The notes beneath the pieces are model-generated. The model saw only the letters and a list, made by a program, of their open reading frames with translations, searched no databases and had not been told where the DNA came from. From Gonatopus flavifemur (taxonomy: Eukaryota > Arthropoda > Insecta > Hymenoptera > Dryinidae): a stretch of DNA of 64,000 nt. Location: positions 2,852,001-2,916,000 of the forward strand of contig JAFFJZ010000026.1 of NCBI GenBank assembly GCA_018340375.1, read 5' to 3'. Shown one piece after another: positions 10,245 to 21,914 of this stretch. The translations under genes were made by a program, and so were the position numbers. Position 1 is the stretch's first letter, and the number at the start of each line of letters is the position of its first letter.

Positions 10245-13200
10245 CGTTTCGAATTTTGCTTGATATTCATTGTCAACGTGTATTCATCAGATGCAACGGA
10301 TGGGCAGCTTGAAAATTGTTAAGAAGGCGAATATCCTCGATCATACAGCACATTAGCAGCCGTTAGCGCCTTTCAATGTCTCAATATCTCTCCGTTGATC
10401 GCACTCAGCTAAAAATATAGTACATCAGCAGCCGTTAGTGCTTTACAATATCTCAGTATCTTTCTTATGTACTTATATGATGATCTAGCGCATGAGGAGC
10501 TGAGAGTGCTTAAAATGTACGAGAAAGAAGGACGAGGAATGTTGAAGTGAGAAGAAGACTGGAAAGAGAGGAAGGGGAAGACAAATGAAAGAGAGAACGG
10601 TGGGAATAGGGCTCCTCTTTTCCTCAACAAGTGTGTGGAGTGTAGGATTTCCAACCTGTAAATAAATTCACAAGTCAATATTCAATCAATTCTCATTGTT
10701 GCAGGAGTAGGTAGCACATAAATCACGAGAAATAAACATTTAAAAATAAACTGCTCAGCTCAAGATGCTATATAATTGAACATGTGAAATCTTACCTAAG
10801 GATATAAAGTGTAACAAAAAATTCAAGTGGTATGGCGTCTCTTCAGAATAATATCGGAGATGGATTTTTTAAGATGAAGTTCTGTACGTTATATGAGTAT
10901 TTATCCTGATTTGATCAACTGCAGATCCCCCATTCCATTTCATTGAATGAAATCATCTGAAGGACACGACTTTCTTAGTGTGAAAGTGGAAAAATTATAT
11001 GCCGTGAATTTATGTTATGAAGTGAAATTAAATGCTCAATAAAATAACATAGGATCAAATTTCAGAGTGTACAAAGTCTTCACGAATATGAAAATATATT
11101 TCTAGGACTTTAAATGAGCGCCAATGAAATTCATACGGAGTGAAAAATGTGAGCCATCTTAAGGATTATTGAATATGAAAATTTTCGAATTTGAGGTTAG
11201 CCCCGGACGAGAGTTTCCTGGATATAAAGTGGTGAATCTCAAACAGCGTACGGTATCTTATCAATCTCGTTGTGCACAAGTAATTTAATGTGTTCCCGAA
11301 GGCTGTGTAATTTATCAAATGTGTTTATACGCTGCTCCACACGGATATTTTCGTTACATAATTCAATCAATCATCGCAGAAATATTTCGAAGGTGAGTGG
11401 ATGTTCTGATACTCATGATGAATGCAAAACTATCTCTAATTGAGATTGGAAATATCATCACGCACTAAAATTCATCATTAAACATTAAAGAGGTAGAAAA
11501 TTGGAATCATAAGATAATAAATAATTGAAATAGAACAAAATTGATGAGAGCCTGAAAATTTTTTGTCTAATAAATAGAGCTATGAAAACATTTGGAATTC
11601 TTTTCAGCCAAAGTTTGGTATTGCCAACAAATTTTGCTTCATACTTCCCCTCTCCACACATTTGCTATGTGTTTTCGTGGCTTTCTTGAAAGAAAATTTC
11701 CTTCGACATGGTTTATTTTTATGTTTTATATTTTATGATGTATTTTGAAATCTCACATTTTCTATGGGAAATACAAAATGCAATATCTGAGACCTAAGAA
11801 ATATAAGACTTCAAGATCTTCAGATTCTAAGAATTCAAGACAAGATAAACTATATGGATAGTGCTGGTGGCAATTAGTTCTTTAAGAAGTTCAAATTCTG
11901 CTCAATTTCCTTCGAGATCAATACCTACAACATTGACAGTTTTTACAGACGTTTGAAAGAGTTTCAGTTTCCAATTAAGAGTCCCAGGAAATATTCCTTT
12001 CGACGTCCCAAAACATCTTTCTCCGAGAATACTTCAGTGGAAAGAGCTTTTGAAGAAGTATATATAAGCTTCTGTTGTGTGTATACTCACATAGCACCAA
12101 TGTTCTTGCAGAAAAAGCATTCTGAAAGGTATCTTATAGTATTCTAAAAGAGCTCTTATGCAACACAATCTGAATGATTTGGAACTCCGTTATTCTTGAA
12201 GGACAACGGAGTTCTTAAATTGTTCTGATTTCGTTGCATGAGATATTTTTTAGGAGTCTTTGTGCTTTGTGGGTAGGTATGAATTATAATTCAATTTTGA
12301 TGTTTATTGTGAGGAGATCACATATTTTATCTTCTTCATTGAGAATTAGCAACTTGAAATCATGAACGCGGGAGGTACTTGATGAATACAAGAATAGCAT
12401 TATTGAATACTTAAAGGATATTCCTGGATATCCAAGTAAAATTGTCAATGTCAACATGGTGCGATGAAATAAAATTGGAATAATTCGCATCTTTCCCTAA
12501 TGCTCTTCACTAAAAAGAACGTAATGCTCAAAAATCTTGAACAATATTGGGCGATTGAAATTATTCATCAGCTATTGAAATTGAGAAGCATTCAAAAGAA
12601 CTTTGGAAGAGAGTAGTTTCAATTTTTTTGTGAAATTTAAATAGCTTTCGAATCAATTAGCCAACTTTTGGAACCTATATTATCTTGATGAAACTGAAAT
12701 TAGCAGATTTGAGCCAGTAGACTTGGACCCTAGCTCATTGTAAAATTTTCATAGGGTGATGAGACATGCACTGATGAAGTTTGTGAATCATAATCTCTTA
12801 GAATATATACTTTGGAAGAATTCAGATGCACATAAGGTCAGTTTAATATACACTGCTCGTTTCAGCTTCATATTAATTTCAAACATCCAAGAAAATCAAT
12901 TATTGCAGTGTTTATGTTTCTACATTTTCTTCATTATAAAATCGTTCTTATTGTCAAATCCTTGTCATAATAAAATTGGAAACATCACTTCTGCCTTCAT
13001 CAAATACCTATGATAAACACCGGTTTTTAATGCACGTGATCTGACTGCATTCTTCAATTATGGTAGACATTTGAGAAATTCTCGTTTGATATTATAACTT
13101 TGTGTATATGAAAATTTATATATATCAATGTATATACAATACATACATATGTATGTACAAACCTAAGTGAAAAAATCTTGCTTCATCTGCTCAAATTTAC

Positions 13201-14479
13201 CTGAGTGGAACCAGCATGATCAACCTCCTCACTTGCTTATGGATCTGATTTCAAAATTCGTCAACAAAGATTTCAAAAAGACATAATTGAAATTCGAATC
13301 GTTTATTGGAAGAAACTAATAGTTGAATGATAGTGAATCTGAAAATACAAACATTTTTTATTTTCAGTAACATTCATAAAGCATGATATGATGCCTATAT
13401 CTTCCACTATCTGTAGTTGAGATTCCATCTCAATGGAAAATTCAAACTTCAACGATATCAGCAATGAACTGTAAGGATCTTGCAATGAAATTGTTTTCAG
13501 GAGTGATTTTTGAGCAAATATCAATCAATTTGATGCGTGCCAAATCGATTTTTACAATTTATTTGAATTTGAAAGAATTCAATCGACATACTATTGCGTA
13601 CAAACCATTGTGATTGATTGATTGCACTCTTATCAATTCCATCAATTAGATCCATACGCAAATGAAGAGAAGACAGAAGCATAGCAGATACATCCCAACA
13701 TTACAAACCTTGACGTTAAGTGCACTGCTGTTCCTCCAGGCAGTTTATTGTTGAGTAATAACGACGTGAAGCATAACAGTTCCAACAAAATGGAAAGAAT
13801 AGAACTTTATCAACAGGGAGTATACACCAGTCACGGTTCAATAACTTTCTGAAATCAAATCTGACATATGAAGTTGATCCATTGTTTCTGTGATGCACTG
13901 TCACTAATATCTACAAGCAGTTATGAGAATACACATGAATAATTAGCGAACTTTCATTCTATTCCAACCAGAGGTTTTCAGGCCACTATATCAATCATCA
14001 ATAAATACTGCCACTACAACGTCAAGATATTCATTATATACATGATATTCATCTTTAATAGTTGGTATTTTTCACATTCTCTACTGGAACATCACAGACA
14101 TGGAAATTGTAAATATTCTGATTAAGCTTGAATACCTTGAATGAAATTTCATTTTCAATATGTGCTACCTCAATATACTGAACTCAATTCATCAACACAT
14201 ACTTAACTATGATGAAGATATATATTGAAAACCAATAATTCCAAATCCAACAGATGTTATCACTGTTGAAAGTTTTTTTTCTCCAACTTCGTACCACCAA
14301 ATGAAGTATGTATGAGGTTTATGAGAAAAAAATACTGCAGTGACTGGATTTTTATTTTATTTCGGTAATATTTAGTTTGTTTAGATGACAATGTCATATG
14401 TTGAATCACATGAAATAAACAAACAATGAATGTGTTCAAAAACTCAATTTCCGAACTATTCCACACAGTGTTATTAAGG
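10245..14479. other. 4.2-kb gene-free interval
   Basis: No convincing gene on either strand; open frames are all under 90 codons and have no recognisable domain. Visible features are the two-copy repeat at 10350-10462, a purine-rich stretch at about 10500-10610 (GA-rich), a stretch at 12000-12200 resembling the AAGAATTC-rich dispersed repeats, and alternating TATA/CATA sequence at about 13110-13160. The rest is unremarkable AT-rich DNA. Confidence 0.5.
10350..10462. repeat. Two-copy direct repeat (72-bp spacing)
   Basis: The block beginning ACATTAGCAGCCGTTAGCG at 10350 recurs at 10422 as ACATCAGCAGCCGTTAGTG, and both continue into TCTCA(A/G)TATCT. The copies are about 40 bp each, offset by 72 bp. 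Function unknown. Confidence 0.6.
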
Positions 14480-14994
14480 CCCGTGTCACATGGAGCTGGA
14501 AAAAGGGTAGGGGGTCTTCTTGCCGAAAATGTTTTTCGCCGAATACACTGTAATTTGACAATCGATAGTCTCCTCTAGAAATCACTAGGAGATTTTGTAG
14601 TGATCTCTAGAAATGACTAGCGATTGTCGAATTAAGTGTATTCGGCCAAAAACTTTTTCGGCAAAAAGACCCCCTACCGCACGCACTGAGTGCAACCAAT
14701 GGAAATCGCTACCAGCCCCGTGTCACATGGAGCTGAAAAAGGGCGGAAAGCGGATCGCGGCACTCTTGATTGGAAGGAGAGGTAACTATTGCCTCTCTTT
14801 CTAACCAAGGATTCCGCTTCCCGCCTTTTTTTCGGCAGGGGGTCTTTTTGCCGGAAAAGTTTTTCGCCGAATAAACTTAATTCGACAATCGCTAGTCATT
14901 CCTAGAGATCACTACGAAATCCCCTAGTGATTTCTAGAGGTGACTATCGATTGTCAAATTACAGTGTGTGACTACCTACCCCCCCCCCCCCCCC
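14480..14994. repeat. Nested palindromic repeat cluster ending in poly-C
   Basis: Three palindromes lie in tandem. 14506-14678 has arms from GGTAGGGGGTCTTC to its complement. 14749-14825 has GGGCGGAAAGCGGAT against ATTCCGCTTCCCGCC. 14834-14975 is a second, inverted-order copy of the first arm set. The phrase CCCGTGTCACATGGAGCT occurs directly repeated at 14480 and 14717. A run of about 17 C follows at 14979. This looks like one palindromic repeat inserted in, or recombined with, another copy. Confidence 0.7.
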
Positions 14995-15284
14995 CTCCAA
15001 TGCTTTTCTAATGGGAAGGCTCATTCATGTATAGTATAGAGTTCAATGGTTCATACAGGCCGAGATTTTGATTATATTGCTTCATTTTCGCATAATTTGT
15101 CAATAAAGATTTGGCTAATGTTACGGCACTGGTATCTCCTCAAGGTGCGATTATATGCGAGTAATTGTGGCATGCGACAAAATATTCCACATGAGAAGAA
15201 GAAAGAGGTCCGAAGTATCTCTCGTTTCTTCTTACGGTTATCGCATGCAACAGTTGCACGCATGTAATAGACCCTTCAATCATT

Positions 15285-15435
15285 TGGAAAGAAAAAAGAA
15301 AATCATTTTTAAATATACTGGCCAATAGGGAATAACCAGGGTCTTGGTGCCAATATCAATCAAAAAATTTGAAAATGTACTGGCCAATACGAAATAACTA
15401 TGATTTTGGCGCCAATATCTCTTCAACCCCATCAG
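15285..15435. repeat. Tandem duplication of about 67 bp
   Basis: Two adjacent diverged copies share the phrases TACTGGCCAATA(G/C)G and TTGG(T/C)GCCAATATC, at about 15315-15357 and 15380-15422. There is no coding content. The neighbouring 14995-15284 and 15436-15578 hold nothing recognised. Confidence 0.6.
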
Positions 15436-15578
15436 AAAATTTGAATTGTATCGATTCATTCGATTCTTATTGATCAACGCCCATTTCTCTCTGGGCATCA
15501 GGATCGAGCGGGCGAACACGGGAACGTCGGAACTGAAACCCCACGTGGTCCGAGCTAGAGGACATCATTGTAAATTAA

Positions 15579-16796
15579 TAATCCCAAAAACAAAGAATAA
15601 AAAAATCTGAAAACACATTCCAAAGGAAAATTTTACTGCATTCAGAATTTCGAGGGGATATAAAAGGATATGCTCCATTTGGAAAAAAAAGATATGAAAT
15701 CAATATGAGCGACCAAGTACATTGGTTACCCAAAGGAGATGTAGAAGATTTTTGGTATATTGTAACTTCAGTTTGTTCAAACTGTATTGAAGGTAATTTA
15801 TGATTTTCAAAAAAGCATTATCGTATCAAAAAAATGAATAAAACAAGCGTATCGTTCTGCTCGTATATATAGATACCGAAAAGTGAAAAAAAGTAGAATT
15901 CCACAAAACATACAAATGTCTCACAAAAACCCCTAAAAACTCCAACACAGTAAAAAAATAACGTCAAATCCCAAAAACCATACAAACGTTTTACAATAAC
16001 ACTTGAAAAAAAATCCTTGGAAAAAATACTTTACTCTTTCCGGAAGATTACTTGATATAACAAATATACCATTAAGAAAAAAGATGTGAAAGGCAACCCT
16101 GTTTCGGAATTCGCATCAACCAGCAACACTTGGCGTGGCCGATGGTAGAAGTTTTTAGCCTTTATTATATACAAATTAATTTCTATAGATCATTAAACAA
16201 GAAATTTGAATGATATAATTTCATAAAATCTTCTTCGGCCACGCCAAGTGTTACTGGTTGATGCGAATTCCGAAACAGGGTTGCCTTTCACATCTTTTTT
16301 TTTAATGGTATATTTGTCATATCAAGTAATCTTCGGAAAGAGTAAAGTATTTTTTTCAAGGATTTTTTTTCAAGTGTTATTGTAAAACGTTTGTATGGTT
16401 TTTGGGATTTGACGTTATTTTTTTACTGTGTTGGAGTTTTTAGGGGTTTTTGTGAGACATTTGTATGTTTTGTGGAATTCTACTTTTTCTCACTTTTTGG
16501 TATCTATATATACGAGCAGAACGATACGCTTGTTTTATTCATTTTTTTGATACAATAATGCTTTTTTGGAAATCATAAATTACCTTCAATACAGTTTAAA
16601 CAAACTGAAGTGACAATATACCAAAAATCTTTCACATATCCTTTGGGTAACCAATGTACTTGGTCGCTCATATTGATTTCATATCTTTTTTTTCCAAATG
16701 GAGCATATCCTTTTATATCCCCTCGAAATTCTGAGTGCAGTAAAATTTTCCTTTAGGATGTGTTTCTAGATTTTTTTATTCTTCGTTTTTGGGATT
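15579..16796. mobile_element. 1.2-kb inverted-repeat (foldback) element
   Basis: Arms of about 560 bp (15579-16140 and 16237-16796) are inverted copies at well over 90% identity, around a 96-bp AT-rich loop. The outer ends read AATCCCAAAAAC on the left and its complement on the right. The inner ends share CAACACTTGGCGTGGCC. No open frame or transposase is present. A target duplication could not be defined. Such long near-perfect arms would form a hairpin when transcribed or single-stranded. Confidence 0.8.
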
Positions 16797-17812
16797 TTTA
16801 TTGGTTTATTTTCTGGTTTCAGGAGGATTGATGACAGTTTCATGTACTTGGCGTTTTTTTTTACTTTCTTGGAGTTTTTTTATTGGGATTTCACTTCTTT
16901 TTCTGAATGTGTCTTTAAGTGGAATTGAATACTCATATCGAGTTTGATAGCAATCGTGGGAATGAAGGAAATGTCCTCAGATAATTTATTTGATATTAAA
17001 ACCCACTTAGGTTTCCATCAGTCATTTCATCATTGGACAGCAATAGATTATCGAAATGGAACATGAAGAATACGGGGAAAAAAGCGAATTCCTTTAGGAT
17101 GTGTTTTTAGATTATTGTTTATTTTTTGGTTTTGGAAGTATTGATGGAGTTCCATGTACTTGGCGTCTTTCTTTACTTTTTAGATCTTACAGACAGAGAA
17201 AACTTGCGTACAATATATTCAAGGTATCCAACAGAAATTTTTTTCGCAAGATAGAATTTGTACTGTTTAGCATGAAGCTAAAAATAGCTTTCCAGCAGAC
17301 ATTTTTCGGTCACTCTTTTGAATCATTGTGAAAAATAGCAGATAGCAAAAGTTCCAAAAATATCATGAATTTTATTAAATTGTCATAGAGTATTTTGGGT
17401 TGAGAGATTTAGTAACTCTAGGATCCATGAAATGTTCAAAATGTATTCAAAGTGATTCATGATCATTACAAAGTAATATTGTATCAAATATCCAAACCAT
17501 TTAATATTCATGATATTTGAGAATTGAATCATTCCAAAACCAAGATAAGTAAAGATAAAAATGATGGTTTGTAAGAACACAAATATAATCCAGCTTGAAT
17601 GGAACAACTGAAAAGATGGAACTTTGGAAGAAAACATTCAGAATGAATTGTCACATCCAGTCACATCAGTCAAGTTGACCTGTAGTTGCTCTGCAACAAT
17701 TTCTATAATCAGAATATTGTATCTGCTCAATTTTCGTTGAGTTGATCCTAAACATTCTCTGTAATCATTCATGAATTGGTCAGTGGAATGCACCCGATGC
17801 AAAGATTTGTGA
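16797..17812. repeat. Mosaic of interspersed repeat fragments
   Basis: 17182-17362 is a copy of the repeat at 76-256. 17090-17180 (CCTTTAGGATGTGTTT, then TTCCATGTACTTGGCG) repeats 16752-16860, which overlaps the outer end of the inverted-repeat element. So the same junction sequence occurs twice, 340 bp apart. No gene is seen in 17363-17812. Confidence 0.55.
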
Positions 17813-19030
17813 TATATCCACTGCGCTCCTATCTTTTCTGCATTTTCCTTCAACGCTACCTAATGATCATGGCAGGATTTAACGTATAGATGTATGGTAC
17901 ATCTACATCCTTCTTGCTTCTTCTTTATCCACCTATGATTATGTTGGAAGAATCTGATAGTGGTGTTATTGAACGCAAGGACTTGTATATCCACTGCACT
18001 TCTGCCTTCTCTTCATTTTTCTATGACGCTACCTAGTGACATTGATCATTGTGGTACATAACATAAAGAAGTATGGTACATATGCATCCTTCTTGCTTTT
18101 TCTTCATCTACCTGTGATTCTATTGGAAGAATCTGATAATAGTGTACCTAACGCAAGGACCTGAGGTATATCCACTGCACTACTGCCTTTTCTTCATTTT
18201 CCTTCCACGCTACCTGATGATATTGATCGTGGTGGTACGTAACATACAGATGTATAGTACACCTGCATCCTTTTTACTTTTTCTTGATCCACCTGTAATT
18301 TTACTCAAAGAATCTAGGGGAACCATTTTGTATATAGTTCATAATTTTGATTCAGGATGTCATATTTTAGTATACCTGAAGTGCTCGGTGACGAACCTTA
18401 TTTTCGAATGTTTTTCAAACTTCCTATAATTGAATTTATATTCATTATCTATTCACTATTCTGTTTCATTATTTGTTCACGATTCTGATTGCAGAATAGT
18501 GGATATTAGAGATTATGGTATATCCATCATACTCTTGCCTGTAAAAAAATAGCAAATGAACTTCAATAATCACCCTTGAGCAGGCTCGGTATGATCTTTT
18601 TCATCGATTGCCTATGATCCTAATTAGAGAAATCGACAGTGGAGCCTTCCGAAGTAGCTGGTCATCTGGTCCTGATCAGCTACTTCGGAAGGCTCCAGTA
18701 GTTGACTGTCCGTCAGAACTTATGATATATCTCTGACTTTCTGGTATGTGGAGGAATTGCAAATAAACTTGAATCTTTTCCCTTGAGCATGCTCGATATG
18801 ATCCATTTGATCATTTTCCAACGACTCTAGCGGGAGAACCTGATAGTGGATTGTTTGTAAGGGGGTTATGGTATATCCGATAAGATTTCACCTGAAAAGT
18901 GATGTGTAAATTTGAATCATTATTCTCGACTAGACCTTGTATGATTCATTTGATCATCAGCCTGTGGTTCTGGTGGTAAGAACCAACAGTAGCAGACTGT
19001 TCATAAGGGATTACGGTATATCTGCTGAGC
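17813..19030. repeat. Degenerate tandem array, unit about 145-207 bp
   Basis: A unit beginning with (G)GTATATCC recurs at about 17813, 17986, 18167, 18518, 18725, 18871 and 19015. The first three units share long stretches (ACTGC, CTACCT.(A/G)TGA, GGTAC, CATCCTTCTTGCTT, GGAAGAATCTGATA). Later units are more diverged but keep TTGAGCA(G/T)GCTCG and CCTGTGGTTCTG-like phrases. The period varies. No protein is encoded. The array resembles a decaying minisatellite or the internal repeats of an element. Confidence 0.6.
18640..18697. repeat. Perfect 21-bp inverted repeat hairpin
   Basis: 18640-18660 and 18677-18697 are perfect reverse complements (arm begins TGGAGCCTTCCGAAG) separated by 16 bp. It lies inside one unit of the degenerate tandem array, and the other units lack it, so it arose or was inserted later than the array. 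Confidence 0.85.
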
Positions 19031-21661
19031 TGTTGTCTGTCAAGGAATATTGTATTTCATGAATAATACATCATACAGAGCTCACCTGTGTATATACCAA
19101 TTTTCTGAATTTAGCAAATAGATTTATTTATACCTTTCTCAAACTTCTTCTGTTTTTTTTTACAAATAACCTCTTGATCATTTATTCATTAATCCATTCA
19201 TGAATTTTTTCAAGTCATATATAAAAGTATATAAAATTCCAGATTATTTGTGTGCGTTTGATTGTTGTTGTAATGACCTGTAATACCTGTAATGTAGTAA
19301 GCTGCAATTCATCCATTTTTCAATTATTCTTTGATTACTATAATAACCTATCAACACATCGCCCCATTGACAGGTTATTTGTTTATGTTTTGACAATGTA
19401 TAGGACCACAATACACTGAAATCAACGCTATTGGATGTTGGGATCATGATATACATTAACTGAAGTGAATGCTATTGGATATTGGAAGAAAGGAAAAAGG
19501 ACAGAATATTGGATGTCCCAAGAAGGGAAGAGACAGAATATCTTTATGCCAATGAAAGAAACCCCCCCGAATTCCGATGACGAAAAACTATAGTCGCTAT
19601 CGTGATTGAAATAAATCGAAAGTGGCGATGATGATGAGAAAAAATCCTGATATTTTGATCGCATGACAATATGAAACGTTTGTATCTCGGGATCGCGTGA
19701 ACGGATCAACTTCGTAGTGTGCTTAATCGAAAGTGTGTATTCGAATTATATGATAGAAGTGTAATTACTTTTTCGTGAAATTCAATGTGTGATGAGTTAT
19801 TGTGGGTTCAAGATTCTTTGACTATAGTAAATCTTGGTTTTTTGTGTGAAGATACACGGTAGCGCACGACTTATGCTTTTTCATTTTTTTTCTTTCAGGG
19901 TTTTCCTATACTTGGCGTCGAGACGCTACCACGTCTCTTGATATGTTCATCAAACTAGTTCAATATCAACAATTCAATTTGCAAATTCAATTATTTTTTT
20001 GCTCGTAGCATTTATCAATATCCGGAGGAATTCAAACTCGTTTGAAAGTTCTCAATTTGTACTACGCAATTTAAATTTTTTGTTCAATGCTAATCACCCT
20101 TGTGTTGAAGAGATATGAATTCTCTCAATATTACCAATGAATGATGAATAAATGAAAAAACATATTCCAATTCATTATTACATCAGAGATGTAGAAAAGT
20201 GTTAGAGAACTGCATGAAGGGATATTCTTATAATAATATCCAACGATATCTTTGAGAAACAACACAAATTAAAATGCAAACATTAGAGAATATATATCAC
20301 ATTCATGTAGAAATATATACAAGAAGTTACAATTCAATAATTTGTCTGAAGTAAGTTGTTTGGAAGATAATTCAGATCTCCAAAATTGAAAAGTTAAACA
20401 TGATAAACTTGAAGATGACATATTGTATATCTATCGTATGCAGAATATAACTTAATAAGAGAAATGAAAGAATTTTCACTGCTCATTATGAATGCTACAT
20501 TTTTCATTTTCATGCAACGAAAAAATAATTCAAGTATAACATAAATTCCTATGAAGAACATACTTCTTGCTGCAGATTTTGTAGGAACAATATATACATC
20601 AAAATTTAATATACAGTATATACACATTTTCTACATTATGAGATAATATTCATCTAAAATGTTTTCAGAGAAAGAATTTAGTTTCTTATGAATGTAATTG
20701 AATGTAGATTATATACTAACTCTGATTTAGATTGGGAAATGCATAACAACAATGTTATTTTAATGAAATTTGCTATACGCAGTCTTTCTATTATATACAT
20801 ATTCCCTATTGAATTGTACGAATTTTATTACAAAAACACATACATTAGTGAGAGCGCGGAACAGGGTATTATCTTTCCGATGTTTATCACATCAACTTGA
20901 ACACAACGTTATTGACACTTACGATTCTTCCCTGAGCACTGTGATGAGTAAATGAAATATTACATGAAAATTTCGACTTACTTCTCAGAATTGTAATTGC
21001 ATCCTCATTTATTCCCTGACTTTGGAGAAAACTCGTTAAAGCCGTTGTATTGTTTAGCATTTCCTATGAGAAAATCATGATGTACAAGTGATTAATCATT
21101 CATTGAAAACGATAAAAGTTTTTGAAAAAGCATACAGGCAAGAATGTACTGTACACATCAAATCATCACATGCTTTCACGAAATTCATTTGATGAAGTCA
21201 AATCTCATATCACGAAACATATAAGGTATAAAAAAAATTAGGGTTATAAATTTGAAATCAACAGAGAAAGTGAGGTTATAAAATCTTTTAATCTACAAAA
21301 GACAGAGAGATTGGAATGTCATGGCATTCTAATGAATAAATATTAAATTTCGATCTGAGAATTGGAGAATAGAGTATAGTAGCGAATATTATTGTACTTA
21401 CATGAGGCAAAGAATTCATTTTAACTTGATGGTAAACATACAGCGCGTCTTTGATTTGTTGATACACGTTACAGTTCACACATAACGCGCGGTAATTTGA
21501 GTGATACGCAATCAATCTACAAAGAGCGACTTCTCAATACAGCGAGGAGGGAAAAAAAAATTCGCTCTCAAGTTTGGAGTGATATTTTTCACTCTTGTTC
21601 ATTAGGTGAAAATCTTCACTCGATTCGAGTGAATATATGACTTTTGAGGAGTAAAATCCCT
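19031..21661. other. 2.6-kb gene-free interval
   Basis: No supported gene. Short frames at 19428-19709 and 20394-20627 (minus) lack recognisable domains and have noncoding-like composition. A near repeat (GCTATTGGAT(A/G)TTGG) occurs at about 19428 and 19470. The stretch otherwise is AT-rich with no element I recognise. Confidence 0.4.
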
Positions 21662-21764
21662 CACAGCACCATGGTCCCAAAAGAGTTCTTAAGGAATTCA
21701 TAAAGAACACATCCAGTTCGGAAATAATTCTTCATGAATTCTTCTGGAACTGTGGTGCTGTGTG
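21662..21764. repeat. Short foldback of the TACAGCACA/AAGAATTC family
   Basis: Inverted arms begin CACAGCACCATGG on the left and end with CTGTGGTGCTGTG on the right, with inner matching blocks around GGAATTCATAAAGAA. It is 103 bp long, just upstream of the BEL gag region, and resembles other AAGAATTC-rich palindromes in this window. Confidence 0.6.
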
Positions 21765-21914
21765 GGATGGTACTTCGCTCTAATTTATGAGTCAAAATTT
21801 CACTCCAAGGAATTTAGAGAGTGTGCATATGTCTTTATAGGATGCTGAGGAGTGCCCAAGTTTGCAATGAGGAAACACGTTGCATAAACCGATAAAATCT
21901 CGATTTCATTCGAT

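Noticed and set aside
10409..10678. 89-codon minus-strand frame
   Set aside because: Lies over a purine-rich low-complexity stretch; the Ser/Phe-rich translation is a by-product.
11953..12147. Plus-strand 64-codon frame MKEFQFPIKSPRKYS
   Set aside because: Short, no domain, inside AAGAATTC-type repeat sequence.
20394..20955. Small frames on both strands
   Set aside because: Overlapping short frames in AT-rich DNA with no splice or promoter support.
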